Shown piece after piece: positions 35,659-44,428 of a stretch of 64,000 nt of DNA. A program made the translations under genes and the position numbers. The stretch is taken from NCBI RefSeq assembly GCF_000613185.1, contig NZ_CCBB010000001.1:372001-436000 (forward strand), written 5' to 3'. Numbering within the stretch: position 1 is the stretch's first letter; every line of letters begins with the position of its first letter. The notes beneath the pieces were generated by a model that saw nothing but the letters and a program-made list of their open reading frames with translations, did not search any database and was not told the origin of the DNA. Origin of the DNA: Mycolicibacterium cosmeticum (GTDB lineage: Bacteria; Actinomycetota; Actinomycetes; Mycobacteriales; Mycobacteriaceae).

Positions 35659-36552
35659 TCACGTCATGGCGGTGTGCTGCTCATGCGTGAAGGGCTTCTC
35701 GCTGTTCACCGCCGGCCCACCGTCCGGGTTGAGCTCCTCGCCCTTGTTCTCCCGGGCGGAGGTTCCGAGCCATTCGTCGGCGGGCGACTTGATGTACTTC
35801 CACTTCATGCCCTCGGGCCACGGGCCCTGCCCCTGGTTCCAGGGACCGCGCACATCGCCGTCACCGTTGGACATGTTGAACGCCACGTTCTGGAAGCGGT
35901 CGTCACCGGCCAGCGTTCCCGGCGGGAAGTTCACCGGAAGCTCGTTGAGCGCCGCGGTGAACTGTTGGTAGTGCGCGACCTCCCGGGTCATCAGGAAGGT
36001 CAGGGTGTCCTGGACGCCGGGATCGTCGGTGAACTGCTTGAGGTACTCGTAGACGATCTTGGCCCGTGACTCGGCGGCCAGGTTGCTGCGTAGGTCCACC
36101 GACGGGTCACCGTTGGAGTTGACGTAGGAGCCCGACCACGGCACCCCCGCGGAGTTGCTCACATCCGGTCCGCCGCCGGTCAACGCGAAGTACAACGGGT
36201 TGACCGCCACTTGGTGGATGGCCTGCTCCCTGCCGTCGGCGCTCGCCACGGCCGGCATCCAGTCACACCGCTCATTGGCCAACTTGAGGTCGTCGTTGAG
36301 GCCGTCGAGCAGCATGGTGATCATCGAGCCGACCATCTCCAGATGGCTCAGTTCCTCGGTGGCGATATCCATGAACAGGTCGTACATCTTGGGGTTCTTC
36401 TGACGCAGCACGAAGGCCTGGGTGAAGTACTGCATGGCGGCCTTCAACTCGCCGTTCGCCCCGCCGAACTGCTCCTGCAGGATCGTGGCGAACCTCGGGT
36501 CCGGGGCGCTCACCCGGACGTCGAACTGCAGGTCTTTGTTGTGCACGAACAT
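35659..36552 (-). CDS. Manganese catalase
   Basis: This 297-residue protein is a non-heme dimanganese catalase: four-helix bundle ligands are seen in QEQFGGANGELKAAMQYFTQ (Glu), ATEELSHLEMVGSMI (E..H), ESRAKIVYEYL (Glu) and REVAHYQQFTAAL (H). The C-terminal arm GPWNQGQGPWPEGMKWKY is typical of the family. It disproportionates H2O2 in the cytosol. Length is normal. It stands next to hemerythrin and catalase-fold-like genes and a terminator, forming a peroxide-related neighbourhood. Confidence 0.95.
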   Translation of the reverse strand: MFVHNKDLQFDVRVSAPDPRFATILQEQFGGANGELKAAMQYFTQAFVLRQKNPKMYDLFMDIATEELSHLEMVGSMITMLLDGLNDDLKLANERCDWMPAVASADGREQAIHQVAVNPLYFALTGGGPDVSNSAGVPWSGSYVNSNGDPSVDLRSNLAAESRAKIVYEYLKQFTDDPGVQDTLTFLMTREVAHYQQFTAALNELPVNFPPGTLAGDDRFQNVAFNMSNGDGDVRGPWNQGQGPWPEGMKWKYIKSPADEWLGTSARENKGEELNPDGGPAVNSEKPFTHEQHTAMT

Positions 36553-36619
36553 GAGGCTCCTTGGGCTGAGCAGGGATATGTCCGGCCCGCATACCCCTGC
36601 TATCAGCGGCCAAACTCCT

Positions 36620-37459
36620 TCAGAACCGGGCGATGAACTTCAGTGCAGTGTCCGCGACCTCCCGCCAACCACTGTCGATGGTCAACGAGTGCCCGCGCCC
36701 GGGGATCTCGACGATCTCGGTGACGTTGGGGTTCTTCTTGTACAGCTTGTACGTGGCGTTGGCGATCGCCCACGGGACGGTGTGGTCGAATTCGCCGGAG
36801 ATGATCAGCAGCGGACCACGTTCGGGGTTCTTGGTGTTGACCTTCGTCTCGGACGCCGGATTGAAGTTGGCGACGGCCGCCTGGAACAGCGGCTTGCCCG
36901 CCCCGGCCACCGAGTACCGGTCGTACAGCCGGCTCGCCTCGTCCTCGGATACCGCGTTGCCGAACGCGTAGCGGAACTGCTTGGGCGTCAACGCGATCGA
37001 CCGTCCGTAGTTCAGCGGGTTGCCGAGCACCGGGAACGACGACCGCAGCGCGGGCAACGGAAGCGGCAGCACGCCACGGAACGGTGCCGGATCGATCGCG
37101 ACAGCGACCTTAGCCAGGCCCAATCCGGCGAGTTTCTGGGTGATGAGGCCGCCGAACGAGTGCCCGACGATGATCGGCTTGCGATGCAGTGCCCGAATGA
37201 CGTCGGCGTAGTGCTCGGTGATGGCGGCGACGCCCTTTCCGGCGAACACCGACGGGTCACGGCGGGCCTCAGCGGTGCCGGAGGGGTCGTCGGGCCAGCC
37301 CGGCGCCAGGGTCACGAAGCCGTTCTCCTCGAACAAACTGCGCCAGTTGTCCCAGCTGTCCGGCAGCAGCCACAGCCCGTGGACGAAGACGACGGGTTGG
37401 GCGCCTGAGCGGTTGGCCGCGTCGATCTCGGCTTGTTCGCGTGCGGTGATGGTGCTCAT
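36620..37459 (-). CDS. Alpha/beta-hydrolase
   Basis: This 279-residue alpha/beta-hydrolase has an oxyanion segment VVFVHGLWLLPDSWDNWR, the nucleophile elbow VGHSFGGLI (Ser), an acid in SGEFDHTVPW and the catalytic His in IPGRGHSLTID. There is no signal peptide, so it is cytosolic. Such proteins resemble haloperoxidase or ester/epoxide hydrolases; the substrate is unknown. It is divergent from a TetR gene, and two copies of an AGAACG-NN-CGTTCT palindrome in the gap suggest direct repression by that regulator. Confidence 0.88.
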   Translation of the reverse strand: MSTITAREQAEIDAANRSGAQPVVFVHGLWLLPDSWDNWRSLFEENGFVTLAPGWPDDPSGTAEARRDPSVFAGKGVAAITEHYADVIRALHRKPIIVGHSFGGLITQKLAGLGLAKVAVAIDPAPFRGVLPLPLPALRSSFPVLGNPLNYGRSIALTPKQFRYAFGNAVSEDEASRLYDRYSVAGAGKPLFQAAVANFNPASETKVNTKNPERGPLLIISGEFDHTVPWAIANATYKLYKKNPNVTEIVEIPGRGHSLTIDSGWREVADTALKFIARF

Positions 37460-37479
37460 TGTCTACTCCTCCGATAGAA

Positions 37480-37493
37480 AGAACGGTCGTTCT
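37480..37493. promoter_or_regulatory. TetR operator candidate 1
   Basis: AGAACG-GT-CGTTCT, a perfect inverted repeat with 6-bp arms, 21 bp upstream of the hydrolase start. It shares the arms of a second copy at 37535-37550. Confidence 0.75.
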
Positions 37494-37534
37494 CCCGCTC
37501 TAACCGGATTCCTCCCCGATCTGTTCCCGAACGG

Positions 37535-37550
37535 CAGAACGAACGTTCTG
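37535..37550. promoter_or_regulatory. TetR operator candidate 2
   Basis: CAGAACG-AA-CGTTCTG, a perfect inverted repeat with 7-bp arms, 22 bp upstream of the TetR start. The core AGAACG-NN-CGTTCT is the same as in the copy at 37480-37493, which strongly suggests one protein binds both. Confidence 0.78.
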
Positions 37551-37571
37551 GCCAGCGGTATCGTCGTGGTC

Positions 37572-38159
37572 ATGGCAACCACCGCGCCGGCATCGACACC
37601 CCGCGAACGGCTGCTGCGCACCGCCACCGACCTCTTCTATCGCGAGGGCATCCACGCCGTCGGCGTCGACCGCATCCTGGCCGAGGCCGGCGTCACCCGC
37701 GCGACCATGTACCGGCACTTCAAGGGCAAGGAAGACCTGGTCGAGGCGTATCTGGCCGTCGAGGACGAGACCATCCGCGGCTACTTCGCCGCCGCGGAGG
37801 CCGCCGCCGGACCCGATACCGACCTGCTCGAGCTCGTCATCGACGGCATCGCCGAGGACGTCGCGCGCTACCACACCCGCGGGTGCCCGTTCATCAACGC
37901 GGCCGCCGAGTATCCCGACCCGGACAGTCGCATCCGCCGGCTCATCACCGAGCATCGCCGCTGGTTTCGGGCCGCTCTGGAACAGGCCGCGGCCGGGCAC
38001 GCCCATGCCCCGGAGATCGCGGCCTCACTCGCGCTGCTGCGCGACGCGGCGCTGGTTGGTGGCTACCTCGACGGCATCGAGTACGCCAAACCCGCCTTCG
38101 TGCGCGCCGCCCGGCAGGCGGCCGGTCTACCTGCCCAGTCCGGGCACGGCGGGGTGTAG
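37572..38159 (+). CDS. TetR-family regulator
   Basis: This 195-residue protein starts at ATG 37572 (MATTAPASTPRERLLRTATDLFYREG). The helix-turn-helix is VDRILAEAGVTRATMYRHFKGKEDLV. The effector domain has CPFINAAAEYPDPDSRIRRLI, a segment common in regulators of the YxaF/LmrA-like subgroup. It is divergent from the alpha/beta-hydrolase and most likely represses it and itself through the two palindromes in between. Confidence 0.88.
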   Translation: MATTAPASTPRERLLRTATDLFYREGIHAVGVDRILAEAGVTRATMYRHFKGKEDLVEAYLAVEDETIRGYFAAAEAAAGPDTDLLELVIDGIAEDVARYHTRGCPFINAAAEYPDPDSRIRRLITEHRRWFRAALEQAAAGHAHAPEIAASLALLRDAALVGGYLDGIEYAKPAFVRAARQAAGLPAQSGHGGV

Positions 38160-38187
38160 CCGTCCGGCAATCCGGGTACGCGATCGT

Positions 38188-38322
38188 ATGCGTGAGCCGT
38201 CGATTTTCCCGGAGCGGAGGTACCCGCCCGGCGCGCGCCAACCTCCGGTGGCGCGGCTGTGGGTGGCACTGGTGGTGACTGTGGCGTTCGTCGTGGCGCT
38301 GGGCATCGTGGTGCTGTCCTGA
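38188..38322 (+). CDS. Small single-span membrane protein
   Basis: A 44-codon frame from ATG 38188 encodes an N-terminal polar Pro/Arg-rich segment ([19 protein letters not shown]) and a C-terminal membrane helix ([20 protein letters not shown]). It fits the 185-bp gap between the TetR and adenylate cyclase genes and ends 22 bp before the latter. No strong ribosome binding site is seen. Role unknown. Confidence 0.5.
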   Translation: MREPSIFPERRYPPGARQPPVARLWVALVVTVAFVVALGIVVLS

Positions 38323-38344
38323 CGGCGCCGACCATACTGGTCGG

Positions 38345-39187
38345 GTGACGACAGCCGCGACCATCATCCCGTGGGTCATCGTCGCGGTGGCGGTGGCCGG
38401 GCTGATCACCATGACCGTGCTGTTCGTCGTGGCGCGACGCCAACTGGCCGGCACCCGGCAAGAACTGGAGCGGCTGCGCCGTGAGCAACCGCGACGGCGA
38501 CGGCCCCGCGGCCTCGCCCCCATGGCCATCAAGACGGTGTGGGAGACGGCGGACTCCTTGATCAACAAGGGTGTGCGGGCCACCGTGCGCAACTCGATCG
38601 AGGATCTGGCCGGATGGGCCCAGGTGGAGCGGCCCGATCTGGCCCGGCTCACCGCCGACGGTCAGGTGGTGATCGTCTTCTCCGACATCGAGGGTTCCAC
38701 CGAACGCAACGACACACTGGGTGACCGCGAATGGGTGAAACTCCTTGAGCGGCACAACAAGCTGTTCTACAAGCAGGTCGAGAAGCACGGCGGACACGTG
38801 GTCAAGACCCAGGGCGACGGATTCATGATCGCCTTCGCCGCCGCCGACGAGGCGGTCCGCTGCAGCCTCGACGTCCAGCGCGCGCTGCGCGCCGCCCCCG
38901 ACCGCTGGGACGACATCCGAGTGCGGATGGGTGTCCACATGGGGACATCGGTGCGCCGCGGTGACGATCTGTTCGGCCGCAACGTCGCGATGGCGGCACG
39001 CGTGGCAGGACTGGCCGCCGGCGGCGAGGTGCTGATCAGTGAACCCGTGCACCAAGCCGTACAGGGTCTGCCCGGCATCGGGTTCGGGCCGCCCCGCGAC
39101 GTGGAGCTGAAGGGCTTGCAGGGCAGGCACACCGTCTATCCCGTGACGATCGAGGATGCCGCTCCCGTCAGGGCCGCTACCGGGTAG
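38345..39187 (+). CDS. Membrane-anchored class III adenylate/guanylate cyclase
   Basis: This 280-residue protein starts at GTG 38345. An N-terminal membrane helix ([21 protein letters not shown]) and a helical linker lead to one catalytic domain. Metal-binding Asp residues are in [13 protein letters not shown] and [10 protein letters not shown] (with substrate-type Lys in VVKTQGD), and the transition-state Asn/Arg segment is [14 protein letters not shown]. All key residues for a homodimeric cyclase appear present; KTQGD favours ATP. It would make cAMP at the membrane in response to an unknown cue. Confidence 0.9.
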   Translation: MTTAATIIPWVIVAVAVAGLITMTVLFVVARRQLAGTRQELERLRREQPRRRRPRGLAPMAIKTVWETADSLINKGVRATVRNSIEDLAGWAQVERPDLARLTADGQVVIVFSDIEGSTERNDTLGDREWVKLLERHNKLFYKQVEKHGGHVVKTQGDGFMIAFAAADEAVRCSLDVQRALRAAPDRWDDIRVRMGVHMGTSVRRGDDLFGRNVAMAARVAGLAAGGEVLISEPVHQAVQGLPGIGFGPPRDVELKGLQGRHTVYPVTIEDAAPVRAATG

Positions 39188-39300
39188 CGGGTAGGACGAA
39201 CGGGCGCCACCGTCCATGACGGCGACGGCGATGTGCGCGAGAGTCGACGACAACGCCGGCAGCCGAGCCGGCTGAGCCCGAACACTCAGGAGATCCGTCC

Positions 39301-40479
39301 ATGACGCGTCCGCACGTAATCGCCGATGCCGCAACGACAACGTTCCGGGCCGCGATCATCGGTGGATCCCTCGGCGGCCTGGCGGCCGCACACGAACTGC
39401 GGTCGATCGGCGCCGAGGTGGCGGTGTACGAGCGGTCGGTGGGCCGCACCGAAGCCCGCGGCGCCGGCATCGTCATGCAGCCCGAGGTGGCGTCGTTGCT
39501 TGCCCAGGTCGGCCGGTCGGTGCCTTCTGTCAGCGTCCAGTTGGCCGAACGCCAACAGCTGCACCGCCACGGCGTACCCGACCGTTACCCTGCGCCGCAA
39601 TGGATGTCGGCCTGGGACACCTTGTACGGCGCATTGCGTGCCCCGCTCTCGGATATCTGTCTGCGCCTGGACAGCCGGCTGACCGGCTTGTCCACCGCAG
39701 GCGGCCAGGTGAGTGCCGAGTTCGGCGACGGGTACACCACCACCGCCGACCTGCTGGTGGGTGCCGACGGAATCGGCTCGGCCACAAGAGAACTGCTCAC
39801 CGGCGACAACCAACTGCGCTACGCCGGATACGTCGCGTTCCGGGGCCTGCTCCCGGAACACTCGCTGCCCGGACCGCTGCATGACCTGCTGACGAACCGG
39901 TTCACTCTGTTCGCCGTGCCCGGTATGCAGATGCTGTGCTATCTGGTTCCGGGACCCGATGGCGCGCGCGCCGAGGGCGGGCGCCGGGTCAACTGGGTCT
40001 GGTACGTCAACACCGCCGAGGCCGTGCTCCCCCACCTGCTCACCGGCCGCTCCGGACGCCGGTTCGAGTTCTTCCTCCCGCCCGGCGAACTCGCAGGCGC
40101 TGCCCTCGAATCCGTCCTGGCGCTGACCGAGGCCGCCCTCCCCCAGCCGTTCGCCGAACTGGTGCGGCTGACCCCGATCTTCCTGCAACCGGTGTTCGAT
40201 CTGCCGCCCGCGCCGAGGGTGGGCGAACACACCGTGCTCATCGGTGACGCGGCCGGCACGGTGCGCCCACACACTGCGTCCGGCACGTCAAAGGCATTCG
40301 GCGACGCCGCGGGGCTGGCCCATGCGCTCACCGGGTGGCGGCGCGGCGAGCCGTTGCCGCTGCGCCGCCTCGACGCGTGGGCGGCACAACGAACGGTGCA
40401 CCTGGCCGACATCGCGGACGCCGGGGTGCGACTGGCGGCCCGCTCACAGCTGGGAGTCGGTGGACCCCAATTCCTTTGA
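39301..40479 (+). CDS. FAD-dependent aromatic-hydroxylase-like monooxygenase
   Basis: This 392-residue protein has the group A flavoprotein hydroxylase motifs GGSLGGLAAAHELRSIG (Rossmann), LLVGADGIGSATR (the DG motif) and IGDAAGTVRPHTASGTSKAF (GD motif). The last is very like the GD motif of 2,6-dihydroxypyridine 3-hydroxylase. It probably hydroxylates a heteroaromatic or phenolic compound with NAD(P)H and O2. No companion degradative genes are adjacent, so the substrate is unknown. Confidence 0.88.
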   Translation: MTRPHVIADAATTTFRAAIIGGSLGGLAAAHELRSIGAEVAVYERSVGRTEARGAGIVMQPEVASLLAQVGRSVPSVSVQLAERQQLHRHGVPDRYPAPQWMSAWDTLYGALRAPLSDICLRLDSRLTGLSTAGGQVSAEFGDGYTTTADLLVGADGIGSATRELLTGDNQLRYAGYVAFRGLLPEHSLPGPLHDLLTNRFTLFAVPGMQMLCYLVPGPDGARAEGGRRVNWVWYVNTAEAVLPHLLTGRSGRRFEFFLPPGELAGAALESVLALTEAALPQPFAELVRLTPIFLQPVFDLPPAPRVGEHTVLIGDAAGTVRPHTASGTSKAFGDAAGLAHALTGWRRGEPLPLRRLDAWAAQRTVHLADIADAGVRLAARSQLGVGGPQFL

Positions 40480-40485
40480 TCCTGC

Positions 40486-42597
40486 TCACCCCGCCGCGTC
40501 GGACCAGTCCTGCGGCAGGCCGGTCACCTTGGCGGTCTCCCCCTCAGCTTCCACGCACACGGTGACATCACCGACGGTCAGATCCGTCAGCGTGACCCGG
40601 CCCCAACCCGCGGGCAGCCGCGGTGACACCGTGAGCCGGCGCCGCGGCGCGTCGACCTGCAACCCCAAGAAGCTGCGGACCAGCAGCAGCGGCGCGGCGC
40701 TGGCCCAGGCCTGCGGTGAGCACGAGGTGGGATACGGGACGGGAACGTCGAACTGTGCACGGGGAAAGCCGCAGTACAGTTCCGGCAGCCGGCCACCGAA
40801 AGCCACGGCGGCGTCGATGATTCCGGATGCCAGCCGCTCGGCCAGATCTACCGCGCCGGGCAGGTGCCGGTAGCGCAGCAGGCCGGCCACCGCGATGGCG
40901 GTGTCGTGCGGCCAGATCGAACCGTTGTGGTAGCTCATGGGATTGAACGCGCCCATCGCGTCGGCCAGGGTGCGTAACCCGAATCCGCTGTCCATCGAGG
41001 CGTCCGCCAAGCGCTCGATGAGCACTGCCGCATGGTGGTCGTCGACGATGCCGGTCCACAGGCAGTGGCCCACATTGCTGGTCAACGCGTCCACCGGCCG
41101 CTTGTCCCGGTCGAGCGCCACGGCGAGCCAGCCGCGATCGGGCAGCCAGAAGCGTTCGGCGAATCTCGTTCGCAGCGCCTCGGCTTCGCCGGTCAACCGC
41201 TCGGCGTGGACCTGGTCGCCGAAGTGTCGGGCGAGCTCCGCTCGGGCCAGCAGCGCCGCATAGTGATAACCCTGGACTTCGCACAAGGCCAGGGGTGGAT
41301 CGGCGAGACGGCCGGCCGCATCGTTGATGCCGTCGAAGCTGTCCTTCCAGCCTTGGTTGATCAGGCCGCGGTCGGTGGCGCGCTGGTACTCGATGAAGCC
41401 GTCACCGTCGCGGTCGCCGTAGTCACGGGCCCAGCGCAGCGCCGCGTCGGCGGCCGGCAGCAGGGCGCGCACGGTGTCCTCGTCGGCACCCCAGCGCCAC
41501 GCCTCGGCCAGCAGCATGACGAACAGCAGCGTGGCGTCGATCGAACCGTAGTAGATGCTGCCGCCGAGGATGTCGGCATTGTCCGGGCCGCGGCGCACCT
41601 CGTGCATGATGCGGCCCGGTTCTTCCTCGGTGATCGGGTCGACCCGGCGGCCCTGGGTGGCCGCCAGCTGCTGCAGGGTGCCCAGCGACAACGTGACATC
41701 CAGCGGCAGGGCCATCCACGCGGTGAGCAGGCTGTCCCGGCCGAACAGCGTCATGAACCATGGCGCACCCGCGGCGACGAACGATCGGCTCGAACCATCG
41801 GCGCGCATGAGCAGCGCACCCAGATCGCTCTCGGTCTGTTGCAGGATCGCGCTCAACGCCGGGTTGTCGGTCTCGATGGTGGTGGCACTGTTACGCCAAT
41901 TCTCGATCTTGCGCCCGGGACCACTGCGCTCGACTCGCTGACCGCGCTGAAAGCGGGTGCTCAGCTTCTGGTTTCCCCACGTCGGCTGGGCGACGATCTC
42001 GCTCTGCCACCGCTCGCCGGGACCGATCACCACGCGCCAGGTCAGCGATCCCGGCGCCAGGATCGGGTCACCGGTGGCGCTGATGCTGACTCCGCGCACA
42101 TATTCGCCACGCTCACGCAGGATCAACTCGCCGTCGACGACCGACAGGTCGGCACCGCCGGAAGCGGGCCGGCCTTCCTTGACGGCGAACAGGTCGGCGA
42201 AGTCGCCGTCGGCGTGCAGCACCAGCGTGACGACGGTCGGTTCCCGGTCGAGGTTGTGCACGGTGATCGTCTCGCGCATGCCGTCGGCAACCAGTCGCTC
42301 ACGGGTGAGCAACAGGGTGCTGTCGGCCCGGCCGGCGTGCGGCGCTCGACGCGAGATGAACTGTCCGGTAAAGGCTTCCGCCGTCTGCGCCGCGAGCGGT
42401 TCCGGGGTGGCTCCGTCGAGGCGCAACTCCCACCGCGACAAGATGCGGGCGTCACGGAAGAACAGCCCGTGTGACCGTCCGGGGGTGATGTCACCGTGCC
42501 GATCCGACAAACAGAAGGTGCCGCCTTCGACCAGCGTCACCGTGTCGCCACCGATGGCGTGGGCGGGTTGGCCCGCGTTGAGGACACCGGGTGTCAT
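40486..42597 (-). CDS. Glycogen-debranching-type glycoside hydrolase
   Basis: This 703-residue protein starts at ATG 42597, overlapping the glycosyltransferase stop by ATGA. The N-terminal domain (about 1-215; LSDRHGDITPGRSHGLFFRD) is the bacterial amylo-alpha-1,6-glucosidase N-terminal module. The C-terminal (alpha/alpha)6 domain has PWFMTLFGRDSLLTAWMALP, EYQRATDRGLINQGWKDS, and SYHNGSIWPHDTAIAVAGLL, typical of this glucosidase group. It should trim or debranch alpha-glucan or an intracellular glycoside made by its operon partner. A CIRCE-like element precedes the operon. Confidence 0.88.
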   Translation of the reverse strand: MTPGVLNAGQPAHAIGGDTVTLVEGGTFCLSDRHGDITPGRSHGLFFRDARILSRWELRLDGATPEPLAAQTAEAFTGQFISRRAPHAGRADSTLLLTRERLVADGMRETITVHNLDREPTVVTLVLHADGDFADLFAVKEGRPASGGADLSVVDGELILRERGEYVRGVSISATGDPILAPGSLTWRVVIGPGERWQSEIVAQPTWGNQKLSTRFQRGQRVERSGPGRKIENWRNSATTIETDNPALSAILQQTESDLGALLMRADGSSRSFVAAGAPWFMTLFGRDSLLTAWMALPLDVTLSLGTLQQLAATQGRRVDPITEEEPGRIMHEVRRGPDNADILGGSIYYGSIDATLLFVMLLAEAWRWGADEDTVRALLPAADAALRWARDYGDRDGDGFIEYQRATDRGLINQGWKDSFDGINDAAGRLADPPLALCEVQGYHYAALLARAELARHFGDQVHAERLTGEAEALRTRFAERFWLPDRGWLAVALDRDKRPVDALTSNVGHCLWTGIVDDHHAAVLIERLADASMDSGFGLRTLADAMGAFNPMSYHNGSIWPHDTAIAVAGLLRYRHLPGAVDLAERLASGIIDAAVAFGGRLPELYCGFPRAQFDVPVPYPTSCSPQAWASAAPLLLVRSFLGLQVDAPRRRLTVSPRLPAGWGRVTLTDLTVGDVTVCVEAEGETAKVTGLPQDWSDAAG

Positions 42598-43781
42598 GCG
42601 CGCACCCGCGATCGCACCACGGCGTCCAGCCGCCGCGGGGCTTCGGGGACCAGCCGGCGGCGCCGCCAGCGCGGCACCGACCGCCGGGTGCGGCGCCGGC
42701 CACTGACCTGGTAGTAGATGTCCTCGTACCCCGCACCGAACTGCGAGACGGTGAAATGGGAGGCAACGTGTCGCCGGCACGCCGCCGGGTCCAGCGCCTG
42801 GGCCGCATCGATGGCCGGGGCAAGTTCGTCTGGATGGTCGCAGATGATGCCCGTGACACCATCGGCGATGACCTCGGGCACCGCGCCACCCCGCAGCGCG
42901 ACCACCGGTGTGCCGCAGGCCATCGCCTCGATCATCACCATGCCGAAGGGCTCTTCCCATTGGACCGGGAACAGCACGCACCGGGCGTTCGCCAGCAGTC
43001 GGCGCTTGCTGACGGCGTCTGCCTCGCCGAAGACGGTGTCGGTCTCGCGCAACAGCGGAGCGACCTGTTCCTCGAAGTAGGCCTTCTCGGCCGGTTCGTC
43101 GCACTTGCCGGCCAGCACCAGGGGGATGCCCGCCCGGTGGGCGGCTTCCACGGCCAGGTGCGCGCCCTTGTACGGGGCGTACCGCCCGAGGAACAACGCA
43201 TAGTCCTGCTTCTCCTGCTGGAACGGCCAGTCCTCGACACGCAGCGAGTTGTGCACGCGACCAACCCAATTGAGGTCCGGTGCGAGTTCCCGCTGGCGGT
43301 CGCTGATGGCGATCAACCCGGCGTCCTTCTTCAAGTGCCGGTAGAACGGCAGCAGGTCGTCATCGAGCGGCCCGTGTACGGTGACCACCGTCGGTAAGCC
43401 CAGTGCCCCATACAGCCACGCGTTGAGTGGGCCGGCCATGGTGTGGTCGTGGACGATGTCGACCCCTTCGTTCACCGCCAGCTTCAGCACCGCGTCGCGC
43501 ACCTTCAGCGCGTGCATCACCTCCGGGTAGGGCTGCCCCAGCCGCTCGGGGATCGTCCTGTCCCACACCGGAACGAAGTCGGCAGACGTGCCGTTACCGT
43601 CGCCGGCGCCGATCACGGTGACGTGGTGCCCCCTGGATGTGAGGGCGTCGGCCAGCTCGGCGACCACGGCCTCGGTGCCGCCGTAGGCCTTCGGGGGGAT
43701 GTCGAAATACGGAGGCGCAATCATCGCGATGCGCAGGGGGTCGATCACGGTGTTGTCCCTGACCAAGTCGGAGCCGCTCAC
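42594..43781 (-). CDS. GT4-family glycosyltransferase
   Basis: The start is GTG 43781 with GGAGAG 8 bp upstream; this gives 395 residues. It is a GT-B fold retaining transferase. Motifs are IAMIAPPYFDIPPKAYGGTE (acceptor loop), VDIVHDHTMAGPLNAWLYG, FLGRYAPYKGAHLAVEAA, and the donor-binding PVQWEEPFGMVMIEAMACG with E-x7-E spacing, then GTPVVALRGGAVPEVI. The C-terminus is Arg-rich. It is the first gene of an operon with a debranching-type hydrolase, so it probably makes or modifies an alpha-glucan or glycoside. A CIRCE element 34 bp upstream suggests heat-shock control. Confidence 0.9.
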   Translation of the reverse strand: MSGSDLVRDNTVIDPLRIAMIAPPYFDIPPKAYGGTEAVVAELADALTSRGHHVTVIGAGDGNGTSADFVPVWDRTIPERLGQPYPEVMHALKVRDAVLKLAVNEGVDIVHDHTMAGPLNAWLYGALGLPTVVTVHGPLDDDLLPFYRHLKKDAGLIAISDRQRELAPDLNWVGRVHNSLRVEDWPFQQEKQDYALFLGRYAPYKGAHLAVEAAHRAGIPLVLAGKCDEPAEKAYFEEQVAPLLRETDTVFGEADAVSKRRLLANARCVLFPVQWEEPFGMVMIEAMACGTPVVALRGGAVPEVIADGVTGIICDHPDELAPAIDAAQALDPAACRRHVASHFTVSQFGAGYEDIYYQVSGRRRTRRSVPRWRRRRLVPEAPRRLDAVVRSRVRA

Positions 43782-43814
43782 GTAAGTTCTCTCCTTCCGC
43801 GTCACCAGCAAGCG

Positions 43815-43841
43815 TTAGCACTCTTAACCGACGAGTGCCAA
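43815..43841. promoter_or_regulatory. CIRCE element (HrcA operator)
   Basis: The sequence TTAGCACTC-N9-GAGTGCCAA matches the CIRCE consensus TTAGCACTC-N9-GAGTGCTAA with one mismatch. It is only 34 bp upstream of the GTG start of the glycosyltransferase gene on the minus strand, where HrcA sites sit upstream of groES/groEL. No chaperone gene is nearby. The 590 bp on the other side contain no sizeable gene, so the glycosyltransferase/debranching operon is the likely target. Confidence 0.85.
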
Positions 43842-44047
43842 TTTAATGGCGATCGGAACGAGCTCGCAAGCCAAACACGTTGCGACACTGCACACTCGAC
43901 CTCAGGGCCGGCGACTCTCGGTTTCGGAACGGAGGGCGCGTACGTCCTTGCCCGCCGCCGCGGGGCGTGCTATATAGAACTTGTCTCAGATGACATAGAT
44001 CGTCGACACGCGGTTATCAGCTCTTCGGAACCATCGTGGAGGTGACC

Positions 44048-44113
44048 ATGACGCAGCAATCCCTCTCCTACGGCGATATCGCTGGTGCCACCGGACGGTC
44101 TCCCCGAACCTGA
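44048..44113 (+). CDS. Possible 21-residue peptide ORF with strong RBS
   Basis: ATG 44048 follows GGAGGTG at ideal spacing and opens a 21-codon frame (MTQQSLSYGDIAGATGRSPR, then Thr and TGA). It lies in the 590-bp stretch between the CIRCE element and the 68-residue gene, on the same strand as the latter. It could be a leader peptide or a small protein; coding is unproven. Confidence 0.35.
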   Translation: MTQQSLSYGDIAGATGRSPRT

Positions 44114-44335
44114 ACGGCCGACCTTCCGGCGGCACAGACCCTCATCCCATTCGTTGTGCGCCAGGCCCGTAACACGGAGCCCGCACGCCGCCGGGCATGT
44201 CGGCACCCCGGGTATCTGGCTGCGCATCGGGCCCAGGTGCCCGGCCGGGTCTCCCCCGCGTCGAGCGGGTGGTGTGGATCAAGAGAACAGGAAAGGAGGC
44301 ATATCAGAGCACGACCCATAGCGATAGCAGCTCGA

Positions 44336-44370
44336 CCCGCCCCCCGGACCGTCAATGTCAGCGGGGCGGG
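44336..44370 (+). other. Strong hairpin in leader of the 68-residue gene
   Basis: CCCGCCCC and GGGGCGGG form a perfect 8-bp stem around a 19-nt loop, 59 bp before ATG 44429. Just upstream is GGAAAGGAGG without an appropriate start codon. It may be an attenuator or mRNA-stabilising structure. Apart from this hairpin, the CIRCE element and the 21-codon ORF, I see nothing in 43842-44428, and no known riboswitch class is recognised. Confidence 0.4.
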
Positions 44371-44428
44371 CGTCTGCCATGTTCGGTGCCCCCGGTCGGG
44401 TAACACATTCGACAGCAAGGAGACAGCC

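Noticed and set aside
44114-44428. Riboswitch or 6C-type sRNA in the leader of the 68-residue gene
   Set aside because: The only C-rich feature is the single 8-bp stem; the required conserved loops of known classes are not seen.
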